Source: JBFXCS01 sp050181915 (GTDB taxonomy: Bacteria; Actinomycetota; Thermoleophilia; Miltoncostaeales; Miltoncostaeaceae). Taken from it: DNA of 64,000 nt. The position numbers and the translations under genes are program-made. The notes below the pieces were generated by a model that had not been told where the DNA came from, did not search any database, and was given only the letters and a program-made list of their open reading frames with translations. Shown piece by piece: positions 1 through 7,848 of the stretch (positions within the stretch are counted from its first letter, which is position 1; every line of letters begins with the position of its first letter). The stretch covers positions 1,116,001 to 1,180,000 of the forward strand of contig JBFXCS010000001.1 of assembly GCA_050181915.1 (NCBI GenBank), written 5' to 3'.

Positions 1-1297
1 CGAGGGTGTAGTGCCAGGTGGTGCAGCCCAGGATGAGGCCGCACAGGCCGCGGAAGCCGCGGTGCTCGAGATCGGTCTGGTAGCGGGCGCCCGCGGGCGG
101 GATGCCGAGCCTGGTCATCGCCACGTCGTCGAGCGTGAGCTTGCCGCCCTTGTAGGTGCCCTTCAGGTCGCCCACCGTGAGCGCGCCGGTGCGGGCGTCG
201 TAGGTGTACCGCACGCATCCGTCGGTGGGGTTGCCCTTCTCGTCGCGCCCGGCGGTGACGCGGGTGCACGCCGGCAGCCCACCGGTCGGGATGCCCCGGT
301 AGGCCCACCTGCCGTCGTAGAAGTAGACGCCCCGGTTGTCCCACGCCCAGTCGGTGTGGCTCACGAAGCCCCACCAGTAGGTGTTCGTGAGCGGGCCGGC
401 CGGCGTCCGCGGCGCCGGCGGCGCGGGGCGCCGCACCGACAGGCGGATCCTCCCCGCCGCGGTGAGCGTCCCGCTGCGGGCCCGCACCGCGAGCACCGAG
501 CTCGCGCGCGCGGCGGGCGCCAGGCGCAGACGCAGGCGCAGGGTCACGGCCTTGCCGGGGGCGATCGACGCGACGGTGCGCGCCGTGGCGCCCCGGCGCA
601 CGACGCCGCGCGCGCTCCCCACGGTGACGCGCACCTTCTTCGCGGGCGCCGTGCCGGTGTTCGCCACCCGGACGCGCGCCGTGATCCAGCGGCCGCGCCT
701 CACCGCCGACGGCACGCCGGAGACCGTCACCGCCAGCGCCGGCGCCGCGGGGGGCGCCGGCGGTGCCGGCTCCGGGGGCGGCGGCGGGGCGGTCAGGGTG
801 AACTGCGGCGTGATGTCGCTGCGGCTGGCGGCGGCGCTCGGGGCGACGGCGACGGTGCCGCACGCCACCGTCCGGCCCGCCAGCACCGGCGAGGTCGGCG
901 CGTCGAAGGCGACGGTCGCCCCCGACAGGGTCATGGTGGCCGGGGCGGTCGGCCCCGTCTCCCCGGGCGACGGGATGTAGCCCGCCTCCGCCGCCCCGCC
1001 GGTCGCGTCGAGCGTGCCCACGTAGAGGTTGGGGGTGGCGCATCCCGCCCCCGAGGGGCCCGGGCCGAGCTGGACGATCACCACCGACCCCGCCGCCGGG
1101 GGCGCCGCCAGCGTCACGACCGCCCTGATCGCCCCGGAGTCGTCGTACGAGGCCTGCGCGGACACGATGTCGGGGCCGCCGCCGGTCGCGTCGCCCGTCG
1201 GGTCGGCGACGGTGCCCTCGACGGTCGCGGCGAGGCAGGCGGGACCGGTGGCCAGCGCCAGCACGGCGGAGACGGCCAGGGGGATGATGGTGCGCAC
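1..1297 (-). CDS. secreted multidomain protein, 3' end cut by window edge
   Basis: The frame is open from a GTG at 1297 to base 1, so about 432 residues are visible and the C-terminus is missing. A GAGG lies 8 bases before the GTG. The first ~24 residues form a signal peptide (RTIIPLAVSAVLALA, ending near LAA). Next come a beta-rich domain (~25-155), a Pro/Ala linker (~160-180) and a second beta-sandwich-like domain with alternating basic/hydrophobic strands (~180-300). A Trp/Tyr/Gly-rich domain follows, with TYWWGF, DNRGVYFYDGRW and a Cys pair near CGLILGC. The pattern fits an exported surface protein, and the last domain resembles one I associate with secreted proteins of deep-branching actinobacteria. 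No function can be assigned. Confidence 0.8.
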   Translation of the reverse strand, partial: MRTIIPLAVSAVLALATGPACLAATVEGTVADPTGDATGGGPDIVSAQASYDDSGAIRAVVTLAAPPAAGSVVIVQLGPGPSGAGCATPNLYVGTLDATGGAAEAGYIPSPGETGPTAPATMTLSGATVAFDAPTSPVLAGRTVACGTVAVAPSAAASRSDITPQFTLTAPPPPPEPAPPAPPAAPALAVTVSGVPSAVRRGRWITARVRVANTGTAPAKKVRVTVGSARGVVRRGATARTVASIAPGKAVTLRLRLRLAPAARASSVLAVRARSGTLTAAGRIRLSVRRPAPPAPRTPAGPLTNTYWWGFVSHTDWAWDNRGVYFYDGRWAYRGIPTGGLPACTRVTAGRDEKGNPTDGCVRYTYDARTGALTVGDLKGTYKGGKLTLDDVAMTRLGIPPAGARYQTDLEHRGFRGLCGLILGCTTWHYTL

Positions 1298-1426
1298 GAT
1301 GGACCTCGCGGGGAGGGTGCCGAGGTTCAGGATTCTGCATGAACGGCGGGCCGGGTCCCGCACGGGGCGGTCGTCGCGCGACGCGCCCGCCGCGCGGCCG
1401 TCCTTCCGGGAGGGCTTCCGCTGGCC

Positions 1427-1432
1427 TATACT
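1427..1432 (+). promoter_or_regulatory. -10 box (TATACT) of tRNA-Ala
   Basis: TATACT lies 12 bases before the mature tRNA 5' end, the right distance for a tRNA transcript with a short leader. No clear TTGACA-like -35 box is visible 17 bases upstream (TTCCGG there). Confidence 0.5.
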
Positions 1433-1444
1433 CCGCGGGTCCCC

Positions 1445-1517
1445 GGGGGATTAGCTCAGCTGGGAGAGCGCTACGCTGGCAGCGTAGAGGTCACCGGTTC
1501 GATCCCGGTATCCTCCA
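1445..1517 (+). tRNA. tRNA-Ala(GGC)
   Basis: The cloverleaf is complete. The acceptor arm GGGGGAT pairs with ATCCTCC (one G-U), the D arm is GCTC/GAGC, the anticodon stem CTACG/CGTAG encloses CTGGCAG, and the T arm ACCGG-TTCGATC-CCGGT is intact. The anticodon GGC is at 1478-1480. The discriminator is A and CCA is not encoded. Confidence 0.97.
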
Positions 1518-1573
1518 CTTCCGTCGAGACGCCCGTGACGACGGCGATCTCACACCGTCCGGCCCGTTCCGGC

Positions 1574-1595
1574 GGCGGGGCCCGAAGGCCCCGCC
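1574..1595. terminator. hairpin terminator of the 1606-2601 gene
   Basis: GGCGGGGCC (1574-1582) and GGCCCCGCC (1587-1595) form a perfect 9-bp stem closed by a CGAA tetraloop. It lies 11 bases after the stop codon of the minus-strand gene and 57 bases after tRNA-Ala. There is no T tract, as is common in very GC-rich genomes. Confidence 0.55.
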
Positions 1596-1605
1596 CGGTC
1601 GTCCG

Positions 1606-2601
1606 TCACCCGACCCGGGAGACGACCAGCACCGTGGCCTGGCGACGGGTGACCGCCTGGCCCTTCGCCGTGCGGTAGCGGGCCGTGACCTTCACCTGGT
1701 AGCGGCCCGCCGTGCGATCGCGCAGGTCCACCCGGACCCGGTATCCGCGGACCGGCAGGCGAGCCCCTCGCAGGATCGCCGTCGCCGACACCAGCCGCAG
1801 GCCGCGCAGCTTGCGGATCGCCACGAAGCGCACCCTGTTGCCCGCGAGGACCGGCTCGGAGGAGACGGTGCCGGTCACGGTGGTCGTCACGCCCGGGGCG
1901 CCCGGGGCGCCGTTCTGGCCGTCCTGACCTCCGGGGCCGGCGGGGGCGGCGGTGAAGGGCTCGAAGTCGTAGACGTCGTCGTTGATGCGAAGCGCGTCCA
2001 CCGCCCCGTGCCAGGAGTTGTCGCGGCCCTTCGAGATGGCGACCGTGAGGATCGTCGCCTGCGGGAAGGCGGCCTGGATCTGGGCAAGCGTGCCCGGGTG
2101 GCTCTGGTCGAAGCCGGAGGTGGTGCCGGCGGTGCCCGTCAGCCAGTACAGCTGTGACTCGACCACCGACCACCGGTCGGCCGGGGCGACGGGGGAGACG
2201 CCGTTCAGCGTGGAGTAGTTCGGGGCGGTGCCGTCGGCGGCGCCGGTCGGGTCGATCTCGATGGCGACGTTCGGCAGGTTCCCCGGAGCGATGGCGATGT
2301 TCTCGCCGGTCTGGTAGACGCCGAAGGCGACCGACTCGATGCCGGCGAGCGGCCGGCCCGCGAAGTCGGTCTCGTTGCCCCAGGAGATCTTGTCGGCACC
2401 GGATGCGACGTCGAGCTGGACGCTGCCGACGCCGAGCGGCGCCGGGACGGGCCCGGTGCGCAGCTGCGCCGTCGCGGCCCCGATCGTGTTGCGGTTGATG
2501 ATGCCCCAGCCGGGGCCGGCGGGGATGGTCGCCGCAGACGCCGCAGGCGCGATCACGGCGAGGGCCGCGAGGCCCGCGCCGAGGGTCTTCTTGGTCGACA
2601 T
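1606..2601 (-). CDS. secreted protein with collagen-like linker
   Basis: 331 residues. Residues 1-24 are a clear signal peptide (KK, then a hydrophobic core, ending ASA). The mature part is a ~200-residue globular domain rich in D, G, W and Y, for example WGIINRNTIG, KISWGNETDF and SVVESQLYWLTG. A short collagen-like stretch follows (GPGGQDGQNGAPGAPG near 225-240). The C-terminal beta domain (~245-331) has the alternating basic pattern of a bacterial Ig-like fold. The gene is monocistronic, read toward tRNA-Ala, with a hairpin after its stop. An extracellular role is inferred; I do not recognise the family. Confidence 0.85.
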   Translation of the reverse strand: MSTKKTLGAGLAALAVIAPAASAATIPAGPGWGIINRNTIGAATAQLRTGPVPAPLGVGSVQLDVASGADKISWGNETDFAGRPLAGIESVAFGVYQTGENIAIAPGNLPNVAIEIDPTGAADGTAPNYSTLNGVSPVAPADRWSVVESQLYWLTGTAGTTSGFDQSHPGTLAQIQAAFPQATILTVAISKGRDNSWHGAVDALRINDDVYDFEPFTAAPAGPGGQDGQNGAPGAPGVTTTVTGTVSSEPVLAGNRVRFVAIRKLRGLRLVSATAILRGARLPVRGYRVRVDLRDRTAGRYQVKVTARYRTAKGQAVTRRQATVLVVSRVG

Positions 2602-2806
2602 CGGGAGGCTCCTCTGCTTGATCCGGATGCTCAGGGCCTGTCCGGTGGATCGAGGGGGATGCGGCGGCCGTGTCGGTCCGGGATAACGATGCGTGATCGT
2701 AAGCCGACATGCGGCCCGAGCGCGCCTCCCCGAACGGCGGGTACGCGCGGCGCGACGCGCGCTACGTCATGCGGATCCGACGTCCGCGGGGGGCGGTGGC
2801 GGCGGC

Positions 2807-3163
2807 TCAGGCGGAGCCGGACGACGACACCCGCTCCGCGAACTCCTCGCGGGGGGCGTCGCGCCACAGGCGGTCGAGGCGGTAGAACTCCCGCGCCTCG
2901 GGCGTGAACACGTGGACCACGATGTCGAGCAGGTCGAGGAGGATCCACTCCCCCTCGCGCTCGCCCTCGACCTTGCGCGCGACCGCCCCGTGGTCCTCCT
3001 TCAGGCGCAGGCGGACCTCCTCGGCGATCGCCTTCGTCTGCCGCGGCGTCTGCCCCGTGCACACCACCAGGTAGTCGGTGTAGGCCACCAGGCCCCGCAT
3101 GTCGAGGATCACGATGTCCCGGGCGTTCTTCGATTCCGCGGCGGCCGCGGCTGCCTGGGTCAG
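2807..3163 (-). CDS. rsfS: ribosomal silencing factor RsfS (Iojap/YbeB)
   Basis: 118 residues. RsfS binds L14 on the 50S subunit and blocks subunit joining in slow growth. Family blocks are visible: SKNARDIVILDMRG, YLVVCTGQTPRQTKAIAEEV, EGEREGEWILLDLLDIVVHVF and EAREFYRLDRLW. No ATG, GTG or TTG lies in frame near the expected start. The best choice is a CTG at 3163-3161 that overlaps the nadD stop as CTGA. The nearest purine-rich run (AAAGGA) is about 20 bases upstream, so the start is uncertain although the protein identity is not. It is last in the obg-proB-proA-nadD-rsfS chain. Confidence 0.9.
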   Translation of the reverse strand: MTQAAAAAAESKNARDIVILDMRGLVAYTDYLVVCTGQTPRQTKAIAEEVRLRLKEDHGAVARKVEGEREGEWILLDLLDIVVHVFTPEAREFYRLDRLWRDAPREEFAERVSSSGSA

Positions 3164-3795
3164 ATCGAGCGAGGTGAAGAGGTGTCCTTTCGCGGGGCGT
3201 CCGACGTCGCCGAGGGTACCAGACCCTCCCGCCGGACAGCCTCCGCCACCGGCGCCGGCAGCAGGTGGGCGAAGGGCCGGCCCGCGGCGGCGCGGGCCCG
3301 CACCAGGCTGGAGGAGATGCCGATCTCCGGCACGTCCAGCCAGTCGACCCGGCCGGGGGCCACCCGGTCGGCGGTCTCCTGGAGCTCGCTGCGGGAGCGC
3401 CCCTCGCGGGGCACCACCGCCAGGCGCGCGGCGGCGAGGATGCGCTGCGGATCGCGCCAGCGCGGCAGCTCCGACAGCTGGTCGGCGCCGAGCACGAACC
3501 ACAGCCGCGCCCCGGGCTCGGCGGCGGCCATCTCCTCCAGGGTGTCGGCGGTGTAGCTGGGTCCCTCGCGCAGCAGCTCGATGCGCGACGCCACCAGGCC
3601 CTCGTGCTCGGCCGCGGCGGCCTCCACCCAGGCGGCGCGCCGCTCGGCCGACGTCCAGGGCCCGGCCGGCTTGTGCGGCGGGATCCGCGCCGGGACCAGC
3701 CTCAGCTCGTCGAGCTCCAGCTGCCAGAGGGCCTCGACGGCCACCACGACGTGCCCGATGTGCGGCGGGTCGAAGGTGCCCCCCAGGACGCCGAT
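3160..3795 (-). CDS. nadD: nicotinate-nucleotide adenylyltransferase NadD
   Basis: The enzyme makes deamido-NAD from nicotinate mononucleotide and ATP. The nucleotidyl-transferase signature GGTFDPPHIGH lies at the very N-terminus. SxVR/ISSSLVRARAAAG lies near residue 170 and the length (~211) is normal. The first GTG (3747) would delete the catalytic HxGH motif, so it cannot be the start. Between an in-frame TGA at 3828-3826 and the motif there is no ATG, GTG or TTG. I place the start at an ATC (3795), which gives the usual short lead into GVLGGTFDP; CTG at 3786 is the alternative. The gene begins just past the proA stop and overlaps rsfS. Confidence 0.9.
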   Translation of the reverse strand: MGVLGGTFDPPHIGHVVVAVEALWQLELDELRLVPARIPPHKPAGPWTSAERRAAWVEAAAAEHEGLVASRIELLREGPSYTADTLEEMAAAEPGARLWFVLGADQLSELPRWRDPQRILAAARLAVVPREGRSRSELQETADRVAPGRVDWLDVPEIGISSSLVRARAAAGRPFAHLLPAPVAEAVRREGLVPSATSDAPRKDTSSPRSI

Positions 3796-3802
3796 GCGGC
3801 GC

Positions 3803-5068
3803 TCAGCGGATCTGCCCGTGGCCCGTCACCAGGTACTTGTAGGTGGTCAGCTCGGGCAGGCCGATGGGCCCGCGGGCGTGGAGCTTCTGGGTCGAGATGG
3901 CGATCTCCGCCCCCATCCCGAACTCGCCGCCGTCCGTGAAGCGGGTGGAGGCGTTGACCAGCACCACGGCGGCGTCCACCGCGTCCTGGAACCTCATCGC
4001 CGCGTCCAGGGAGCGGGTGACGATCGCCTCGGAGTGCCCGGAGCCGTGACGGTCGATGTGGTCGATCGCCTCGTCCAGCGACGGCACGACCCGCACCGCC
4101 ATCACCAGGTCCAGGTACTCGGTGTCGAAGTCCTCGGCGGTCGCCTCCGGCACGTCGGCGCCGGCGGTGCCCAGCAGGCGCCGCCCCTGCGGATCGACCC
4201 GCACCTCGACGCCCTGGGCGGCCAGCCGGCGCAGCGCCTGCGGCAGGAAGGTCTTCGCGATGCCCGCGTGCACCAGCAGCGTCTCGGCCGCGTTGCACAC
4301 GCCGGGCCGGCTGACCTTGGAGTTCACGGCGATCTTCAGCGCCTGCTCGACGTCGGCGTCCTCGTGGACGTAGACGTGGTTGTTGCCGGCGGCGGCGTAG
4401 ATCACCGGCACCCGCGCATGCTCCTTCAGGAAGGCCTTGAGCTCGGAGCCGCCCCGCGGCACGACCAGGTCGACCACGTCCTCCATCCGCACCAGCCGCC
4501 GCATCTCGTCGTGGTCGCCGCCCAGCAGCGCGATCGCCCAGCGCGGGGCGCGGGCCTCGACGAGGGCGCCGGTCAGGACCTCGGCGAGGATGCGCGCGGT
4601 GCGGCGGGCCACCCGGCTGGTGCGCAGGATCACCGCGTTGCCGCTCTTGATGCAGAGCGCTACCGCGTCGGAGAGGGCGTTGGGGCGGGCCTCGAAGATG
4701 AAGGCGATGACGCCGAACGGCACCCGCCGGCGCACGATCTCCAACCCGTTCGGCCGTCGCTCCCCGGCCTCGACCGCCCCGACCGGGTCCGGCAGGGCGC
4801 GCACCGTGCGGATGCCGACGGCCATGTCGGCGATGCGATCCTCGTCGAGCAGCAGCCGGTCGATCATGGCGGGTGCCAGCTTGTCCCGCTTCGCGGCGTC
4901 CACGTCCTGGCGGTTCTCGGCCAGGATCTCGGCGGAGCGGCGCTCCAGGGCCTCGGCCATCTCGTCGAGCACGGCGTCGCGAAGGCTGCCCGGCAGGGTC
5001 GCGAGCACGCGGCTCGCCGCCTTCACATCCCGCGCGACGCGCTCGAGCTCCCCCGACATCGAACCCAT
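3803..5068 (-). CDS. proA: gamma-glutamyl phosphate reductase ProA
   Basis: 421 residues, normal for the family. ProA reduces gamma-glutamyl phosphate to glutamate semialdehyde with NADPH, the second step of proline synthesis. The aldehyde-dehydrogenase-like fold is evident: the NADP-binding block VPFGVIAFIFEARPN (~105-120), SGNAVILRTS, the catalytic cysteine in SRPGVCNAAETLL (~240), and the C-terminal FTDGGEFGMGAEIAIST. The ATG at 5068 overlaps the proB stop as TAATG, so the two are translationally coupled, in keeping with their sharing an unstable intermediate. Confidence 0.97.
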   Translation of the reverse strand: MGSMSGELERVARDVKAASRVLATLPGSLRDAVLDEMAEALERRSAEILAENRQDVDAAKRDKLAPAMIDRLLLDEDRIADMAVGIRTVRALPDPVGAVEAGERRPNGLEIVRRRVPFGVIAFIFEARPNALSDAVALCIKSGNAVILRTSRVARRTARILAEVLTGALVEARAPRWAIALLGGDHDEMRRLVRMEDVVDLVVPRGGSELKAFLKEHARVPVIYAAAGNNHVYVHEDADVEQALKIAVNSKVSRPGVCNAAETLLVHAGIAKTFLPQALRRLAAQGVEVRVDPQGRRLLGTAGADVPEATAEDFDTEYLDLVMAVRVVPSLDEAIDHIDRHGSGHSEAIVTRSLDAAMRFQDAVDAAVVLVNASTRFTDGGEFGMGAEIAISTQKLHARGPIGLPELTTYKYLVTGHGQIR

Positions 5069-6189
5069 TACAACAGACCGTCCGCCGGCCGCACCCGGAA
5101 GCCCTCGGCGAGCACGAACTGGTCGCGGTGCACGACCTCGGAGGCGACCTCCGGGAAGCGGGTCCGCACGACGTCCGACTTGAGGCCCGCGACGGCGCGC
5201 ACCTCGTCCGACGACATCGACGAGACGCCCTTGCCCACCACGTCGCCGCGATGCACCACCTCCACGGCGTCGCCGGCCGCGAAGCTCCCCTCGCACCCGG
5301 TGACGCCCACGGCGAGCAGCGAGGTGCCCCGCTCGCGCAGCGCGCCGGCCGCGCCGGCGTCGACCAGCACCCGGCCCAGGGCGGGGCGGGCGTAGCGCAG
5401 CCACAGCTTGAAGGCCGGCTCGCGCCGCGGCGCCGGATGGAAGCGGGTCGCGGCGCCGGGGCGGGCGATCGCCGCCTCGATGACGCCCGGCACGGAGCCG
5501 GAGCCGATCGCGCAGGCCACCCCGCCGCCGGTTGCCATGCTCGCGGAGGCGACCTTGCTGACGATGCCGCCGCGACCGCTGGCGGAGCCGCCCATGTCGG
5601 CCAGCTCGACCTGGTCCGGCCGCACCCCGGGCGGCACGTCGCCCAGCAGCTCGGGGCCGGAGGCGCCGCGGGCGTAGAGGCCCTCCCGCTCGGTGAGCAG
5701 CAGCAGCCAGGCGGCGCCCAGCAGGATCGCCACCTGCGCCGCCAGCACGTCGTTGTCGCCGAAGGTGAGCTCGTCGGTGGCGGTGGTGTCGTTCTCGTTG
5801 ACCACCGGCACCGCGCCCAGGTCGAGCAGCCGCCGCAGGGTGCCGCGCGCGTTGAGGTAGGTGGCGCGGCCCGCCAGGTCCCCGGAGGTGAGCAGCACCT
5901 GGGCCGGCACCACCCCGTGGGGGGCGAACGCGGACGCGTAGCGCTCGAACAGGACCCCCTGGCCCACCGCCGAGGCGGCCTGCAGGTCCGGCAGCGCGGT
6001 GGGGCGCTCGGCGATGCCCAGGCGGCCCAGCCCGCAGGCGATCGCCCCGCTGGTGACCAGGACGGGACGGTGCCCGGCGGCCCGCAGGGCGACCAGGTCG
6101 GCCACGCGCGCCTCGAGCACCGCGTCGCGCAGCGCCCCCCGGTCGTCGACCAGGGTCGACGACCCCAGCTTCACCACGATGACGGCCAT
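5068..6189 (-). CDS. proB: glutamate 5-kinase ProB
   Basis: 373 residues. ProB phosphorylates glutamate, the feedback-regulated first step of proline synthesis. The amino-acid-kinase domain (1-~255) has VVKLGSSTL at the N-terminus, LVTSGAIACGLGRL, and NENDTTATDELTFGDND. A C-terminal PUA domain (~275-360) contains VLVDAGAAGALRERGTSLL. The usual GTGGMxTK substrate loop reads SASGRGGIVSKV here, a mild deviation. The ATG at 6189 overlaps the obg stop as TGATG. Confidence 0.97.
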   Translation of the reverse strand: MAVIVVKLGSSTLVDDRGALRDAVLEARVADLVALRAAGHRPVLVTSGAIACGLGRLGIAERPTALPDLQAASAVGQGVLFERYASAFAPHGVVPAQVLLTSGDLAGRATYLNARGTLRRLLDLGAVPVVNENDTTATDELTFGDNDVLAAQVAILLGAAWLLLLTEREGLYARGASGPELLGDVPPGVRPDQVELADMGGSASGRGGIVSKVASASMATGGGVACAIGSGSVPGVIEAAIARPGAATRFHPAPRREPAFKLWLRYARPALGRVLVDAGAAGALRERGTSLLAVGVTGCEGSFAAGDAVEVVHRGDVVGKGVSSMSSDEVRAVAGLKSDVVRTRFPEVASEVVHRDQFVLAEGFRVRPADGLL

Positions 6190-7121
6190 CAGGCCGTCAG
6201 CAGCGTCAGGAGGCGGCGGCGCAGAGCCTCGACGCCGGCGCCGGACTCCGTCTCGACCGCAAGATCGACGCCCTCCGGCGGATCGTCCGGGTCGGAGAGG
6301 GTGGCGACCACGAGCACCTCGGCGCCCTCGGGAAGGTACGGGTCGATGCCGCCGGCGGCGCGCTCCAGGCGGTCGGCCACCGGCTCCGGGTCGGAGCCGT
6401 CGACGCAGTGGACCACCACGCGCGCCCGCTCGAGCTGCTCGAGGTGGGCGTCGCGCCGCGGCAGCCCGTCGGCCCCGACGCCGGGCAGGTCGGCGACCAG
6501 GAACAGGTGGCCGTCCTCGTCCTCCAGGGGCCCGAGGGCCGGCTCGAGGGTGGCGTGCGGATAGGGCGCCACGGTCGCGGCGGCGCCGGTGAGGGCGACC
6601 AGCAGCGCGCTCTTGCCGCTGTTCGGCAGCCCCACCAGGGCGACGTCGACGGGCAGGCGCAGCTCCAGCGTGAGCCACGTCTCCTCGCCGTCGGTGCCGG
6701 GGATGGTCGTGCGCGGCGCCCGGTGGGTCGACGACCGGAAGGCGCGGTTGCCCACCCCGCCGTCGCCGCCGCGGGCCACCGGCACCCGGTCGCCGGGCGC
6801 GGCGAGCTCGGCGATGGTGTGGCCGTCGCGGATGACCCGCGTGCCGGGAGGCACCGCCACGACCAGGTCGCCGCCGGCGCGGCCGTGGCGCTGCTTGCCC
6901 TCGCCGTGGCCGCCGTTCGCCGCCCGGTGGTGCACCGCGTGGCGGAAGCGCGAGAGGTCGGTGACCTGCTCGTCGGCGACCAGCACCACGTTGCCGCCGC
7001 GGCCGCCGTTGCCGCCGTCGGGGCCGCCCCGGGGGATCTTCGGCTCACGGCGGAAGGACAGGCAGCCGTTGCCGCCGCGGCCCCCCTCCACGTTGATCTG
7101 CGCGCGATCGGTGAACGGCAC
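6189..7121 (-). CDS. obg: Obg-family GTPase, short form with altered G4 motif
   Basis: 310 residues against ~420 or more for typical actinobacterial Obg. The Gly-rich Obg fold (1-~155) is intact, with NVEGGRGGNGCLSFRREP and RGGPDGGNGGRGGNVV. The G domain has P-loop GLPNSGKSALL, switch I YPHATLEP and G3 DLPG. The G4 motif NKxD, which confers guanine specificity, is absent; the position reads ATLSDPDD. G5 is weak (ETESGAG) and there is no OCT tail. The gene follows rpmA by 19 bases, with GTG as start. Obg normally acts in 50S assembly; whether this one binds GTP specifically is open. Confidence 0.93.
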   Translation of the reverse strand: MPFTDRAQINVEGGRGGNGCLSFRREPKIPRGGPDGGNGGRGGNVVLVADEQVTDLSRFRHAVHHRAANGGHGEGKQRHGRAGGDLVVAVPPGTRVIRDGHTIAELAAPGDRVPVARGGDGGVGNRAFRSSTHRAPRTTIPGTDGEETWLTLELRLPVDVALVGLPNSGKSALLVALTGAAATVAPYPHATLEPALGPLEDEDGHLFLVADLPGVGADGLPRRDAHLEQLERARVVVHCVDGSDPEPVADRLERAAGGIDPYLPEGAEVLVVATLSDPDDPPEGVDLAVETESGAGVEALRRRLLTLLTA

Positions 7122-7140
7122 TACACGGCCCCGACGCGCC

Positions 7141-7407
7141 CTAGACCGACGCCGGCTCCTCCGGTCGCACGAAGATGCGGCGGCCCTTGCGGCCGTTGGT
7201 GAACTCCACCCGGCCGCTGACCGTGGCGAAGATCGTGTGGTCGCGGCCGATGCCCGTGCCCTCGGCCGGCTTGAAGCGCGTGCCGCGCTGGCGCACGATG
7301 ATCGACCCCGCCGGGACGACCTGGCCGGCGAACACCTTCACGCCGAGCATCTTCGGCTTGGAGTCACGACCGTTGCGGCTGGAGCCGCCACCCTTCTTGT
7401 GAGCCAT
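7141..7407 (-). CDS. rpmA: 50S ribosomal protein L27
   Basis: 88 residues. The N-terminus MAHKKGGGSSRNGRDS is the one that reaches toward the peptidyl-transferase centre. KMLGVKVFAGQVVPAGSII and RQRGTRF are family blocks. No N-terminal cleavage extension of the Firmicutes type is present. It lies 18 bases after rplU and 19 before obg, in the universally common rplU-rpmA-obg order. Confidence 0.98.
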   Translation of the reverse strand: MAHKKGGGSSRNGRDSKPKMLGVKVFAGQVVPAGSIIVRQRGTRFKPAEGTGIGRDHTIFATVSGRVEFTNGRKGRRIFVRPEEPASV

Positions 7408-7425
7408 ATCGGAGCTCCTGCCTGA

Positions 7426-7725
7426 TCAGCCGGCCGCGATGGACTCGATGCGCACGCGCGACAGGCGCGAGCGGTGTCCACGACGACGGCGCGAGTTGCG
7501 CTTGGGCTTGTAGGTGAAGACGAGCACCTTCTTGCCCAGCAGGTGCTCCTCGACGGTGGCGGTGACCGTGCCGCCGTCGGCGATGCCCTCGCCGTCGCCG
7601 GTCGCGAGGACCCGCGGCTCGAAGGTCTCCCCCTCCGCGACGTCGAGGCGGTCGACGACGAGCCGCTCCCCCTCGCGAACGCGGTACTGCTTGCCCCCGA
7701 GGGCGATGACGGCGTAATTCGGCAC
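7426..7725 (-). CDS. rplU: 50S ribosomal protein L21
   Basis: 99 residues. It begins with YAVIALGGKQYRVREGERL, the L21 signature, and ends with the rRNA-binding basic block YKPKRNSRRRRGHRS. GTG start. It is the first gene of rplU-rpmA-obg-proB-proA-nadD-rsfS. Its promoter must lie in the 117-base space shared with the divergent gene at 7843. A TAACAT on the minus strand at 7767-7762 is a possible -10 box. Confidence 0.97.
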   Translation of the reverse strand: MPNYAVIALGGKQYRVREGERLVVDRLDVAEGETFEPRVLATGDGEGIADGGTVTATVEEHLLGKKVLVFTYKPKRNSRRRRGHRSRLSRVRIESIAAG

Positions 7726-7836
7726 GATCCTCAGTCCTGACCGATTGACGGGCGACGGGGGATGTTAGCGATCCTGGAGGCGGGTCGCTACGCACAGTCT
7801 CGCTTGACCCCCCGCGCAGCGCGTGTGACAACGCTC

Positions 7837-7848
7837 TCTCACGTGAGA
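7837..7848. promoter_or_regulatory. 12-bp palindrome over the start of the solute-binding protein gene
   Basis: TCTCACGTGAGA is a perfect 12-bp palindrome whose second half contains the GTG used as start at 7843. A site in that position could act as an operator or as an mRNA hairpin hiding the start. This is an inference from position alone. Confidence 0.35.

Noticed and set aside
11..1342. Long plus-strand open frame over the first gene
   Set aside because: Arg/Gly-rich composition typical of antisense shadow; the minus strand encodes a signal peptide and structured domains.
3743..3747. GTG 3747 as nadD start
   Set aside because: It would remove the catalytic GGTFDPPHIGH motif.
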